Shown: positions 46,224-58,114 of the stretch, piece by piece
How positions within the stretch are numbered: the first letter of the stretch is position 1
How the letters are laid out: each line of letters starts with the position of its first letter
From: Thermobifida alba
GTDB lineage: Bacteria > Actinomycetota > Actinomycetes > Streptosporangiales > Streptosporangiaceae
Assembly: GCF_023208015.1 (NCBI RefSeq)
Contig: NZ_CP051627.1
Location: forward strand, 2,418,001 to 2,482,000
Length of the DNA: 64,000 bases
Reading direction: 5' to 3'
Made by a program: the position numbers and the translations under genes
The notes under the pieces: generated by a model
What the model was told of the DNA's origin: nothing
Seen by the model: only the letters and a program-made list of their open reading frames with translations
Database searches by the model: none

Positions 46224-46296
46224 TGGAGCTATGGGGATTCGAACCCCAGACCTCTTCCATGCCATGGAAGCGCGCTACCAACTGCGCCATAGCCCC
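46224..46296 (-). tRNA. tRNA-Ala(GGC), copy 1
   Basis: A 73-base cloverleaf on the minus strand. Acceptor GGGGCTA pairs with TAGCTCC; the D arm is GCGC/GCGC; the anticodon stem CTTCC/GGAAG encloses ATGGCAT (anticodon GGC); the T arm TGGGG-TTCGAAT-CCCCA is complete. CCA is not encoded. It is identical to copy 2. Confidence 0.95.
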
Positions 46297-46883
46297 TTGC
46301 GGCAGGAACAACTCTACCGGATCTTGGGGGGTGCTCCGTCCATCCCGTGCCGCGCGCGGCGGGCAGCCCGTGTCCCCGCCCCCGCTCGCCCGCCGGGACC
46401 AGCGGCTCCGGCGGGTGAGCGGCGCCGGCCCCCTCCCGCCGCCCCGGCCCCGCTCCCCGGTCGCCCCGGGTCCGTCCCGGGCGCCCCTCGCCCAGGAGCG
46501 GCCCCGGGAGACGGCGCCGAGGGGGCCGTGGGCACCGTGGACCGCGCCACCGCACCGCGACGGGCACCGGTCCGACCTCTCGGGCGGTCCCTGCCCGCCG
46601 CCCTCCGCCCGCGACGGCGACCCCACCGGGAAACTCGCACGGAATGCGCTTACCAGCACGGGCGACGGGGCGGCCGCGTGGCGGCTGGGAAGCGGGGGTC
46701 GCTGCCGGCGCTTCGGAGGGCCGCGACGACGGTGGGCCCGCGTGCGGGCCGCGCTCTTCGGCTCTCTTCCGTCGGGGACGGGGCTCTCGCCGTCGCGTGG
46801 CCCGGCCGCGGTTTCCGTCCGGCTCCGAGAAACACGACCGCCCCGCCGGGAGGCGGGGCGGCTTCTGTTCGTGTCGAACGCTG
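46297..46883. other. 587-base spacer between the two tRNA-Ala genes
   Basis: No convincing gene; frames are Pro/Arg/Gly-rich. The terminator of copy 2 is at its right end. Confidence 0.55.
46838..46861 (-). terminator. Terminator of tRNA-Ala copy 2
   Basis: CCGCCCCGCC-GGGA-GGCGGGGCGG, a 10-bp perfect stem with 4-base loop, followed on the minus strand by TCGTGTTTCTC, 22 bases past the tRNA. Confidence 0.75.
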
Positions 46884-46956
46884 TGGAGCTATGGGGATTC
46901 GAACCCCAGACCTCTTCCATGCCATGGAAGCGCGCTACCAACTGCGCCATAGCCCC
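46884..46956 (-). tRNA. tRNA-Ala(GGC), copy 2
   Basis: Same 73-base sequence as copy 1, with the same short 5' flank (GCAAGGGG). Anticodon GGC. CCA is not encoded. It lies 72 bases downstream of the gpm-like gene, so it could be read from the nadD-rsfS-gpm transcript. Confidence 0.95.
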
Positions 46957-47028
46957 TTGCGGAGTCTGCGGGCCGCTGCCCGCCGACTCCCAGAACGATA
47001 GCGGAATTCTCCGCGTTAGTCGAAACGG

Positions 47029-47655
47029 TTAACGGTCGTCGCCCAGCACCTTGTCCTCGGGCAGGGTGCCCGCGTTGTGCTCCAGCAGGCGCCAGCCGCC
47101 GAGGCGGCGGGGGCCGAGCACGGACCAGGAGCAGTTGCTCAGCGACCCCAGAGCCTCCAGCTGGTCCGGAGGCAGGCCGAGCATGGTGTGGATCCCCGCG
47201 CGCAGGGCCGCGCCGTGGCTGGCGACGACGAGCGTGCCGCCCTCGGGCACCTTCTCCAGGCCGCGCTCGATGGCCTCGGCCACCCGTGCCCCGACGGTGG
47301 GCATGTCCTCCCCGCCGGGGATGTCCATGGTCGGCAGCTGCTCGGGCCAGCCCGCGGCGATCTCGGCACGGGACAGCCCCTCCCACGGGCCGCCGAAGCG
47401 TTCGCGCAGCGCGGGGTCGTGGGTCACGGTCAGTCCCGTGATCCGCGCCAGGGCGTGCGCGGTGTCGGAGGCCCGCCGCAGGTCGGAGGCGATGATCGCG
47501 TCGGGGCGCAGCAGGGCGAGCAGTTGGGCGGCCCGTTCGGCCTGGGCGATGCCCGTCTTGTTCAGGGGGATGTCGAGCTGCCCCTGGAAACGGTTCTCGA
47601 CGTTCCAGTCGGTCTGTCCGTGGCGCCAGCAGATCACACGGCGTGTCTCGGCCAC
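47029..47655 (-). CDS. Histidine phosphatase (phosphoglycerate-mutase-like)
   Basis: 208 residues from GTG 47655, with AGGAG upstream. The phosphohistidine motif is CWRHGQTDWN (His11), paired with RRASDTAHALA and the late SHGAALRAG. It is one of the small cofactor-dependent-PGM-family phosphatases that follow rsfS in actinobacterial nadD operons; the substrate is unknown and glycolytic mutase activity is unlikely at this length. Confidence 0.9.
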   Translation of the reverse strand: MAETRRVICWRHGQTDWNVENRFQGQLDIPLNKTGIAQAERAAQLLALLRPDAIIASDLRRASDTAHALARITGLTVTHDPALRERFGGPWEGLSRAEIAAGWPEQLPTMDIPGGEDMPTVGARVAEAIERGLEKVPEGGTLVVASHGAALRAGIHTMLGLPPDQLEALGSLSNCSWSVLGPRRLGGWRLLEHNAGTLPEDKVLGDDR

Positions 47656-47700
47656 AGGCTCACTCCTGTCCGAAAAAGAGGCTGCGGATGGTGCGGCGGC

Positions 47701-48105
47701 TCAACGGCTGTCCGGGCCGTCCACGACACGGTCGGCTCCCCGGGCCCCCTCCGGCAGGGCGATCTCCGGGCAGTCCTTCCACAGCCGCTCCAGGCCGTAG
47801 TAGCCGCGCTCCTCCTCGTGCTGGACGTGCACGACGAGGTCGATGTAGTCCAGCAGCACCCAGCGGCCGTCGCGCTCGCCCTCGCGGCGCACAGGCTTGG
47901 CGCCCGCCTGGCGCAGCAGGCGTTCCTCGACCTCGTCGACGATGGCCCTGACCTGGCGGTCGTTGGGTGCGGAGCACAGCATGAAGGCGTCGGTGATGAC
48001 GAGCTGGTCGCTGACGTCGTAGGCGACGATGTCCTGGGCGAGTTTGTCGGCTGCTGCGGCGGCGGCGATGCCGACGAGTTCAACGGTCCGGTCCGTGGCG
48101 GTCAC
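47701..48105 (-). CDS. rsfS: Ribosome silencing factor RsfS (Iojap)
   Basis: 134 residues from GTG 48105. The RsfS core is DIVAYDVSDQLVITDAFMLC and the C-terminal VVHVQHEEERGYYGLERLWK. It binds L14 on the 50S subunit and keeps subunits apart under starvation. It lies between nadD (38-base gap) and the phosphatase gene (45-base gap), the usual actinobacterial order. Confidence 0.95.
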   Translation of the reverse strand: MTATDRTVELVGIAAAAAADKLAQDIVAYDVSDQLVITDAFMLCSAPNDRQVRAIVDEVEERLLRQAGAKPVRREGERDGRWVLLDYIDLVVHVQHEEERGYYGLERLWKDCPEIALPEGARGADRVVDGPDSR

Positions 48106-48143
48106 AGGTGCTAGCTGCCTCTCATGGGCCGCTACCCCGCCTC

Positions 48144-48776
48144 CTAGTCATCGAGGTAGAGCCCGGTCTTGTTGATGTAGCGGACGATGCCGTCGGGCAC
48201 CAGGTACCAGATGGGCTCGCCCTTGCGGACCCGCTCCCGACACTCGGTCGAGGAGATGGCCAGGGCGGGGATCTCCACCAGGGAGACCTTGCCCTCGGGC
48301 AGGCCGGAGTCGGTGAGCCGGTGCCCCGGTCGGTTACAGCCTACGAAATGCGCGAGTTCAAAGAGTTCATCCGCGTTGTGCCAGCTCAGAATAGCGCCCA
48401 GCGCGTCCGCCCCGGTGATGAAGAACAGTTCCACGTCAGGGCCGTACTGCTGGCGCATCTGCCGCAGGGTGTCGATGGTGTAGGTCGGGCCCTCCCGGTC
48501 GATCTCGATCCGGCTCACCCGGAACTGGGGGTTCTCCGCGGTGGCGATCACCGTCATCAGGTAGCGGTGCTCGGCCGGGGTGACCCGGCTCCCCCTGCGC
48601 TGCTTCTGCCAGGGGTGTCCCGCGGGGACGAAGATCACCTCGTCGAGGTCGAACAGGTGGGCCACCTCGCTGCCGGCCACCAGGTGTCCGTGGTGGATGG
48701 GGTCGAAGGTGCCGCCCATGATGCCGATGCGGCGCGGAGGTCTCTTCCCCCGCGTGGTCGTCTTCTCCTCGGGCAC
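48144..48776 (-). CDS. nadD: Nicotinate-nucleotide adenylyltransferase
   Basis: 210 residues from GTG 48776 (a TTG two codons earlier is possible). The nucleotidyl-transfer motif is [19 protein letters not shown], with the [14 protein letters not shown] motif (the usual ISSTxIR) near the end. It forms NaAD in NAD synthesis. It opens the nadD-rsfS-gpm set. proA, normally next to it, is displaced by about 5 kb here. Confidence 0.95.
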   Translation of the reverse strand: MPEEKTTTRGKRPPRRIGIMGGTFDPIHHGHLVAGSEVAHLFDLDEVIFVPAGHPWQKQRRGSRVTPAEHRYLMTVIATAENPQFRVSRIEIDREGPTYTIDTLRQMRQQYGPDVELFFITGADALGAILSWHNADELFELAHFVGCNRPGHRLTDSGLPEGKVSLVEIPALAISSTECRERVRKGEPIWYLVPDGIVRYINKTGLYLDD

Positions 48777-48935
48777 GGTCAACGCTCTCGTCTCGTCCCC
48801 GGTGGTCGGGGCTGGTCCTCCGGTTCCGAGGGTAGTCCGCCCCGTTCCGGCCGCTTCGCGCGGCCCCGCCGAAGAGGCGCCGCCGTGCCCGCGCAAGGCA
48901 TGGAATTACGGAATGGTCACGCATAGCATGCAGAC

Positions 48936-49979
48936 ATGCCGACTACTCCTGACCGCGCCCGTATCCGACTCCGCGACATCTCCTCCCGCGCCTACGAGCA
49001 TCCGGCGGATCGCGGCGCACTGGTCGCCCTGCGGTCGCTGCGCGGCTTCGACGACCTCTTCAAACGTCTGTCCGGCCTGTTCAACGAGCGGGCGCTGCGG
49101 CTGATGTTCCTCGCCAGCGCCGTGCGGGTGGACGAACGCCAGTTCCCCGACGTCCACGACTACGTGCGCGACGCCGCCTACATCCTGGACCTCGACCGGG
49201 TCCCCGAGCTGTACATCCAGATGAACCCGCAGCCCAACGCCATGGCGATCGGCAGCGACCGCCCCTTCATCGTCATGACCACCGGGCTGTTCGACCTGCT
49301 CGACGCCGAGGAGCAGCGGTTCGTCGTGGGCCACGAGGTGGGCCACATCCTGTCCGGGCACGCCGTGTACCGCACGATGCTGCTGGCGCTGGTCCGGCTG
49401 GCGGCGCGGGTCGCGTGGATCCCGCTGGGCTACGTCGGCCTGCGCGCGATCGTCGCGGCGCTGGAGGAGTGGTACCGCAAGTCGGAGCTGTCCTGCGACC
49501 GCGCCGGGCTGCTGGCCGCGCAGGACCCGGAGGCGGCCAAGCGGGCGCTGATGAAGATGGCCGGGGGGTCGCGGCTGGCCGAGATGAACGTCGACGCGTT
49601 CCTGGAGCAGGCCCGGGAGTACGACGCGGCCGAGGACGTGCGCGACGGCTTCCTGAAGCTGCTGATCACCCAGGGGCACACCCACCCGTTCGCGGTGGTC
49701 CGGCTCGCCGAACTGGACCGCTGGATCAAGGACGGCGACTACCGGCGCATCCTCGACGGGGACTACCCGCGCCGCGACACCGACGCCGACGCCCGGATCG
49801 GCGAGGAGGCCCGCAGCGCCGCCCAGTCCTACCGGGAGGCCTGGGAGCGCACCGCCGACCCGCTGGTGGGGACGCTGCGCGACGTCGTGGGCGGTGCGGC
49901 GGCCACCGGGGGCAAGATCTTCGACACGGTGGCGGACCGGTGGAAGAACGGTCCGGCGGGACGCCGCGGCTCCGCCTGA
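48936..49979 (+). CDS. M48-family zinc metallopeptidase
   Basis: 347 residues. The zinc site is VVGHEVGHILSGH (about 132-144), and the third ligand Glu is in YRKSELSCDRAG (about 184-195). A hydrophobic segment lies between them (about 147-178), as in HtpX/Ste24-like peptidases, but there is no N-terminal signal peptide. The role could be membrane protein turnover. ATG 48936 has TAGCAT ending 6 bases before it and no ribosome site, so it looks leaderless. It diverges from nadD across 159 bases. Confidence 0.88.
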   Translation: MPTTPDRARIRLRDISSRAYEHPADRGALVALRSLRGFDDLFKRLSGLFNERALRLMFLASAVRVDERQFPDVHDYVRDAAYILDLDRVPELYIQMNPQPNAMAIGSDRPFIVMTTGLFDLLDAEEQRFVVGHEVGHILSGHAVYRTMLLALVRLAARVAWIPLGYVGLRAIVAALEEWYRKSELSCDRAGLLAAQDPEAAKRALMKMAGGSRLAEMNVDAFLEQAREYDAAEDVRDGFLKLLITQGHTHPFAVVRLAELDRWIKDGDYRRILDGDYPRRDTDADARIGEEARSAAQSYREAWERTADPLVGTLRDVVGGAAATGGKIFDTVADRWKNGPAGRRGSA

Positions 49980-50465
49980 TCCCCCGCTGGTCCCGGCGCG
50001 GCCGCGAGCCGGCCGGACGGCGGGCCCACAGAATCCGAAGCCGGGAAGTGCGCCGCACACCCGGCTTTTCCGTTTTCAGAAGAATAGGAAATTTAAAATC
50101 CAGGTAAGAAAACCGGAATGCCAGCGCACCCCCGATAGGCCGTGACAGAATTCACACAGCGAAACGCCCAGGGCCGCGTCCGGTTCCCCCTCCCGCAGCC
50201 CCGGTCCCCCACCCTCCGTTCCGTTCGGCATATGCCCAGGTGAGAACGGACTCTCCAGGTCCGGCTCCCCCCACTCCGCCCCGGCCCGGCGCTCCGCTCC
50301 GCCACGACCCGTTTCTGCGGAATAGAGAAAGGATGCACGATTCCGTCAACCAATGACGGTTGACACGAGTGATGTAAGTGTGTGGAGACCAGTCAGCTCG
50401 GTGTCTGCTCTCGACGCCGCATTCTCGGTCGGCGAATTCGCCGGACAGCCACCGCGGGAGGAACG
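49980..50465. other. Gene-free region upstream of the GT2 gene
   Basis: 486 bases with two AT-richer patches (about 50080-50110 and 50320-50340) and an inverted repeat over a TTGACA (50345..50365). No gene is supported. Confidence 0.5.
50345..50365 (+). promoter_or_regulatory. GTCAACC-N6-GGTTGAC inverted repeat overlapping a TTGACA hexamer
   Basis: A perfect 7+7 inverted repeat (50345..50364). Its right arm overlaps TTGACA (50360..50365), a likely -35, about 100 bases before the GT2 start. No clear -10 is seen 16-18 bases later. A related motif lies upstream of cel9A. Confidence 0.45.
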
Positions 50466-52442
50466 ATGTCCATGGACGTGACCGTCGTCATTCCGGTCCA
50501 CAACACCGGCCGGGGGGTGCTGGAAGGACTGGAGTCGCTGCGCTCCCAGACTCTGCCGCGCTCCCGCTTCGAGGTGATCTACGTCGACGACGGCTCCACC
50601 GACGGAACCGGGGAGCTGCTCGACGCCGAACTGGCGGCCGAGGAGAACTTCTCGGTGGTGCACATCGAGAACTCCGGCTGGCCCGGACGCCCCCGCAACA
50701 TCGGCATGGACCGGGCTCGGGGCGAGTTCCTCCTCTTCATGGACGACGACGACCACCTCGGTACCGAGGCGCTGGAACGCCTGGTCGCCAAGGCCCGTGA
50801 GGACTCCGCCGACATCGTCGTCGGCCGGATGGCGGGCATCGGCCGCAGGGCGCCCCGGGAGATCTTCCAGAAGCCCCTCTCCGGCGGGACCGTGCGCGCC
50901 AACCGCCTGCTGCTCAGCACGCTCACGGTGCACAAGCTCTTCCGCACCGAGTTCCTGCGCGCCCACGGGCTGCGCTTCCCCGAGGGGAGGGTCCGGCTGG
51001 AGGACCACATGTTCATGCTCCCCGCCTACCTGCGCGCCCGGTCGGTCTCGGTGGTGCACGACTACACCTGCTACTACTGGGTGCGGCACAAGGACTTCGG
51101 GAACATCTCCTTCGCCACCCCCGACCCCGCGGACTACCTCGGCAGTGTCGAGCGGATCATCGACATCATCGAGGCCGAGACCGAACCCGGGGAGTTCCAG
51201 GACACCCTGATCGCGCAGTGGTACCGGTCGAAACTGCTGGGCCAGGTGCAGGGTGCCAAGTACCTGCAGCTGCCGCAGGCGACCGCGGACACGCTGCACA
51301 ACGTTGCCCACTCGCTGGTCCGGCGCCGTATCCCCGAGCGCGTGGACGCCAGGCTCAACCCCTTCGCCCGGCTGCGCGCGGCCGCGCTGCGGACCGGACG
51401 GTTCGACCTCGTCCGCCGGATCGCCGAGTTCGAGCTCGACCTGGCGCAGCGGACCACGGTGACCGGTTACCGCTGGGACGGCGCGACACTGTCCGTGGAC
51501 GTCGAGAGCACCCTGGTCCGCGCAAGCGACCAGCGTCCCCTGGAGTTCGTGCGCTCGGGCGGATCGGTCCACTGGGACCTGCCCCCCGAGGCGCTCGCGG
51601 AGCCCCCGGTGCGCCACGCTGCCGAGGTCGGTGCGGCGCTGGATCGGATCAAGCTGCGGACCTTCGCGCGCAACAAGGAACTCGGCGCGGACGTGACGGT
51701 GCCGACCTCGTTCACCCGCGTCGAGGAGCCGGCGGGAGCGGACCGGTTCACCGTACGGCTGCGCGGGACCGTCGAACTCGACATGGCGCACGGCAACCTG
51801 GGCTCGCCCCTGCTGGGGCGGTGGTGGTTCGTCTCCCGCGTCGAACTGGGCGGGGTCAGCTGCGACCGCCCGCTCGGCCCGCTGCGCTCCCTCGGGGCGG
51901 AGGCGGGCCGTGTCCCCGCCTTCGTGCGCGTGGACGGGGCACCGCCGGTCCTGGTGACTCCCGCCTACAACCGGAAGGGGCACCTGGTCGTCACGGCCGA
52001 CCCCACCTGGCGGAAGTTCGCCTCGCTCATCCCCACGAAGGAGCGGCCCGCCCTCGTGCGCAACGGGGACGGCCTGCGGCTGCGCATCCCGCTCGCCCTG
52101 CACGCCGGCGACGAGCCGGTCGACCTGCCGCTGCGTCTGGTGGGCGACGGGGCGAACGTGGCGGGGACCGCGAGCGTGCGCACCGAGCCGACCGGGGCCG
52201 CCCGCCCCCACGCGGTGCTGACCGCCGACCTGCCCGCCGTCCCCCGCCAGGGCCGCTGGCAGGTCGCCGTGGGCCCCGCGGAGCGTCCCGTTCCGCTGCG
52301 GATCCTGCTGTCGCGGGGCCTGATCCGCTGCTCCGTCACGGTGCAGCGGCCACCGCGGCTCCGCGCCCTCGCCGGCCGTCTCCACCGGGCCCTGCGCCGC
52401 CGCGCGGGCCGCCTGGCGCGCGCGGCGGGCCTCCTCCGCTAG
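50466..52442 (+). CDS. Family 2 glycosyltransferase with long C-terminal beta domains (wall-polymer type)
   Basis: 658 residues from ATG 50466 with GGGAGGAACG before it. The GT-A domain (about 1-230) has VTVVIPVHNTGRGV, EVIYVDDGSTDGT, FLLFMDDDDHLG (DXD) and VRLEDHMFMLPAYL. A helical bridge (about 240-330) and roughly 300 residues of beta-rich sequence follow, ending in an Arg-rich amphipathic tail. The layout resembles TarS/TarP-type wall teichoic acid glycosyltransferases, which oligomerise through C-terminal beta domains. Probable role: decorating a wall glycopolymer on the inner face of the membrane. Confidence 0.82.
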   Translation: MSMDVTVVIPVHNTGRGVLEGLESLRSQTLPRSRFEVIYVDDGSTDGTGELLDAELAAEENFSVVHIENSGWPGRPRNIGMDRARGEFLLFMDDDDHLGTEALERLVAKAREDSADIVVGRMAGIGRRAPREIFQKPLSGGTVRANRLLLSTLTVHKLFRTEFLRAHGLRFPEGRVRLEDHMFMLPAYLRARSVSVVHDYTCYYWVRHKDFGNISFATPDPADYLGSVERIIDIIEAETEPGEFQDTLIAQWYRSKLLGQVQGAKYLQLPQATADTLHNVAHSLVRRRIPERVDARLNPFARLRAAALRTGRFDLVRRIAEFELDLAQRTTVTGYRWDGATLSVDVESTLVRASDQRPLEFVRSGGSVHWDLPPEALAEPPVRHAAEVGAALDRIKLRTFARNKELGADVTVPTSFTRVEEPAGADRFTVRLRGTVELDMAHGNLGSPLLGRWWFVSRVELGGVSCDRPLGPLRSLGAEAGRVPAFVRVDGAPPVLVTPAYNRKGHLVVTADPTWRKFASLIPTKERPALVRNGDGLRLRIPLALHAGDEPVDLPLRLVGDGANVAGTASVRTEPTGAARPHAVLTADLPAVPRQGRWQVAVGPAERPVPLRILLSRGLIRCSVTVQRPPRLRALAGRLHRALRRRAGRLARAAGLLR

Positions 52443-52458
52443 GGGCGCTTCCGGGGGG

Positions 52459-53059
52459 TCACTGCCCGCCGCGCAGGTCCTCGGGCGGGGTGGTGGTGTG
52501 GGTGATCTCCGCGAAGGAGACGGTCTGGCCCTCGCCCGTGGGGGACTGGGCGAGGAAGCCGACCCGCGCGCGGCCGGGCAGCGCGAAGTAGCGGACCAGG
52601 TGCCAGAAGCCGTCCCCGGTGTCGGCGTGGAAGGCGTACGCGCCGCCGGTACGGGTGATCCTCAGCCGGACGTCGCCGTCGACCGCGAAGGAGTTGCAGT
52701 CGTCGGAGGTCCCGCCGCGGGTCACCACCGACACGATCGTGGGCCGGCCCCGGGGCGACAGCTCCAGGCACAGCTTGGCGTGGTTGTCCTCGTCGACGTG
52801 GAGGAACAGCACTCCGGCGTCGTAGGTGGCGCGGAAGTCGAGTCCGACCCGCGCGGCGAGGGTGAAGTCCCCGGCGAGCTCGGCCAGCAGCGCGGGCGCG
52901 TTCGCCGTCCGGGCCGTCCCGCCCGGGTCGGCGAACACGTCGGTGGCCGGCCCCGCCTCGACGACGAGGCGGTCGGGGGGGCGCGATCGCGTAGCTGACG
53001 GGGGAGTTCCACCAGTGCAGCGGTGCGGGGACGGCGGGCAGTTCGACCGGTTCGTTCAT
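52459..53059 (-). pseudogene. DUF1349 (concanavalin-like, Ree1-type) gene with one +1 frameshift, under a CelR-like site
   Basis: ATG 53059 with GGGAGGC upstream starts MNEPVELPAVPAPLHWWNSP. The frame is thrown off at a run of seven G (52975..52981; C on the coding strand). With six, the protein reads on through DRLVVEAGPATDVFADPGG and continues as a normal 199-residue DUF1349 protein (LCLELSPRGRPTIVSVVTRGG, FALPGRARVGFLAQSPTGEG). There is no signal peptide, so it is cytoplasmic. Related yeast Ree1 influences sugar metabolism. A CelR-like operator lies 20 bases upstream of the start. It may be intact with a base-calling error. Confidence 0.75.
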
Positions 53060-53078
53060 GGGTGCCTCCCGAGGCCTG

Positions 53079-53092
53079 TGGGAGCGTTCCCA
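53079..53092 (-). promoter_or_regulatory. CelR-like operator upstream of the DUF1349 gene
   Basis: TGGGAGCGTTCCCA differs from the T. fusca CelR site TGGGAGCGCTCCCA at one base and is flanked by a further G/C pair. It ends 20 bases before the start codon, a position where a repressor would block transcription or its start. Confidence 0.75.
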
Positions 53093-53185
53093 CGATCCTT
53101 GCCCACCGGGGCCCGCGAGCACAAGGCCCCCGCGGCGGCCGCCCGGCACCCGCGTCACCTGCTTCTCAGCTCAACACGTCTGGGG

Positions 53186-53816
53186 TTGTGCCCTGACCCC
53201 CACAGAATCCGGACGATCACCATCGAGGGACTCACATCGATCCGCTCGGCGAAGGTCGACCTCGGTGATCTCAACATCCTCGTCGGTGCCAACGGAGCGG
53301 GCAAGAGCAACTTCGTCTCCGCACTGGCGCTGCTCGGCCGGATCGTGGACGGCGAACTCAACCTGTTCGTGGGCCAGGCGGGCGGGGCCGGGGTACTGCT
53401 GCACAACGGCGCGAAGGGGGACGCGGCCATCAGGATCAGGCTGGACTTCGCCCCGAACGGCTACGAAGCCGTCCTCGTCCCCGCTGCCAACGACGAACTG
53501 ATCTTCCGTAGCGAGACCGTCTGGTTCCACGGCGAGGGCTACGACCGTCCCTGGACCGACTCCCTGGGTGCGGGGCACCGGAAGACCCGGCTGAACGAGG
53601 AAGCCACGCGCTCCGGTGGCACGGTGGCCGGCTACGCTCGTCGACGGCGGCCGCGACACCGCCCCGTCCAAGCATCTGGAACGGCTCTACCCCGGACACC
53701 GGAAGACTTCCGACGGTCCTGACGCCATCGCCCTGGCCGGGCTCGCGCACATCCGCACCCGGTGCCCGCACACGGACCGGTGGCCGACCGCTGTGGAGGC
53801 ACGGCTGAACGGTTGA
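53186..53816 (+). pseudogene. Remnant of an AAA-ATPase gene fused by deletion to the end of a DUF4276 gene
   Basis: From about 53186 the frame reads RTITIEGLTSIRSAKVDLGD, then the Walker A GANGAGKSNFVSALALLG, and the ATPase N-terminal domain to about TRSGGTVAGY (53640). The lid, signature and Walker B regions are absent. In another frame the sequence then gives TLVDGGRDTAPSKHLERLYP, GHRKTSDGPDAIALAGLAHI and TRCPHTDRWPTAVEARL, like the C-terminus of DUF4276 proteins, usual partners of such ATPases. So one deletion appears to have joined the two genes. No proper start codon is visible (TTG 53186 at best). Confidence 0.65.
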
Positions 53817-53836
53817 CCCCGTGTCGCCCCGAACCA

Positions 53837-53880
53837 CCGCGGCCCCCTGCCCGGGCGCTCTGCGGGACAGGGGGCCGCGG
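53837..53880 (-). terminator. proA terminator
   Basis: CCGCGGCCCCCTG pairs with CAGGGGGCCGCGG (13 bp), 18 bases beyond the proA stop. Confidence 0.75.
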
Positions 53881-53898
53881 CCCGGCCGTGCGACGCGG

Positions 53899-55155
53899 CT
53901 AGCGGACGTGCCCGTCGCCGGTGACCACGTACTTGGTGGAGGTCAGCTCGGGCAGGCCCATCGGGCCGCGGGCGTGCAGCTTCTGGGTGGAGATGCCGAT
54001 CTCCGCGCCGAAGCCGAACTCGCCGCCGTCGGTGAAGCGGGTGGAGGCGTTGACCATGACGGCCGCGGAGTCCACCAGGGAGACGAAGCGGCGCGCCGCC
54101 GACTGGGAGTCGGTGACGATGGCCTCGGTGTGCGCCGAGGAGTAGGTGCGGATGTGCGCCACGGCCTCGTCCAGGGAGTCGACGACGCGGGCGGCGAGGT
54201 CGAGGGAGAGGTACTCGGTGGCCCAGTCCTCCTCGGTGGCGGGCACCACGGCGTCGTCGTGGGCGCGGACCCGCTCGTCGCCGTGCACGGTGACCCCGGC
54301 CTCGCGCAGCGCCGCCAGGACCCTGGGCAGGAAGGCGTCCGCGATGCCGGCGTGGACCAGCAGGGTCTCGGTCGTGTTGCACACCGAGCAGCGCTGGACC
54401 TTGCTGTTGAGCACGATGTCCAGGGCGCGGTCGAGGTCGGCCGCCTCGTCGACGTAGAGGTGGCAGTTGCCGGTGCCGGTCTCGATGACGGGGACGGTGG
54501 ACTCGTTGACCACGGTCTGGATGAGCGAGGCGCCGCCGCGCGGGATCAGCACGTCCACCAGGCCGCGCGCCCGCATCAGGTGCTTGACCGACTCGCGGCT
54601 CCTGCCGGGCACCAGCTGCACGGCGTCCACCGGCACCGCGGTCGCGGCCAGGGCCTGGCGGATCACGTCGGTGAGCACCGTGTTGGAGGAGTAGGCCGAG
54701 GAGGAGCCGCGCAGCAGGACGGCGTTGCCGCTCTTGAGGCAGAGCGCGGCGGCGTCGACGGTGACGTTGGGGCGGCCCTCGTAGATGATGCCGATGACAC
54801 CGAGCGGGACCCGGACCTGGCGCAGCTCCAGCCCGTTGGGCAGGGTCTTGCCGCGGACGACCTCGCCGACCGGGTCGGGGAGCTCGACGACCTCGCGGAC
54901 CGCGTCGGCGATCGCGGCGATGCGGGCGGGGGTGAGCGCGAGGCGGTCGATCATGGCCTCGCTGGTGCCGTTCTCCCGGGCCCGGGAGACGTCCTCGGCG
55001 TTGGCCGCGACGATCTCCTCGGCCCGTTCGCCGAGTGCGTCGGCCACGGCGGTGAGCGCCTCGTCCTTGGCGTCCCGGCTGAGCGGGGCGAGGTCTGCGG
55101 CGGCATCCCGAGCGCGCTCAGCGACCTCGCGGACGTCCCGCTCGATGTCAGTCAT
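53899..55155 (-). CDS. proA: Gamma-glutamyl phosphate reductase
   Basis: 418 residues from ATG 55155. It reduces glutamyl-5-phosphate with NADPH in proline synthesis. The aldehyde-dehydrogenase fold is clear: [37 protein letters not shown] and the catalytic Cys region [17 protein letters not shown]. It normally follows proB, which here lies 7.2 kb away, with cel9A and two transferase genes between. It ends at its own terminator and has its own promoter region, divergent from cel9A. Confidence 0.97.
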   Translation of the reverse strand: MTDIERDVREVAERARDAAADLAPLSRDAKDEALTAVADALGERAEEIVAANAEDVSRARENGTSEAMIDRLALTPARIAAIADAVREVVELPDPVGEVVRGKTLPNGLELRQVRVPLGVIGIIYEGRPNVTVDAAALCLKSGNAVLLRGSSSAYSSNTVLTDVIRQALAATAVPVDAVQLVPGRSRESVKHLMRARGLVDVLIPRGGASLIQTVVNESTVPVIETGTGNCHLYVDEAADLDRALDIVLNSKVQRCSVCNTTETLLVHAGIADAFLPRVLAALREAGVTVHGDERVRAHDDAVVPATEEDWATEYLSLDLAARVVDSLDEAVAHIRTYSSAHTEAIVTDSQSAARRFVSLVDSAAVMVNASTRFTDGGEFGFGAEIGISTQKLHARGPMGLPELTSTKYVVTGDGHVR

Positions 55156-55368
55156 GGTGTCTTCGCTTTCTGCAGTCGGTGGTCGAACACGCCGCACGGG
55201 GCGGCGTGCGTGGCGGCGGTCCGCTCGGGACCGCGGGGCCCGGTCGCGCCGGACGGCGTCGGCGCGGGGCGCCCGCTGCCGCCCCGTACACAACGGTATA
55301 GGCGACCGCGGTACGGCTGCCACCCTGCGGGTCCGTCGCCCGGGAGGCGAGCGGGACCGGCTACCCCA

Positions 55369-58106
<2,738 letters not shown>

Positions 58107-58114
58107 CCCTCCCG

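Noticed and set aside
46297-46883. Possible small genes between the tRNAs
   Set aside because: All frames are Arg/Pro/Gly-rich, lack ribosome sites, and match nothing recognisable.
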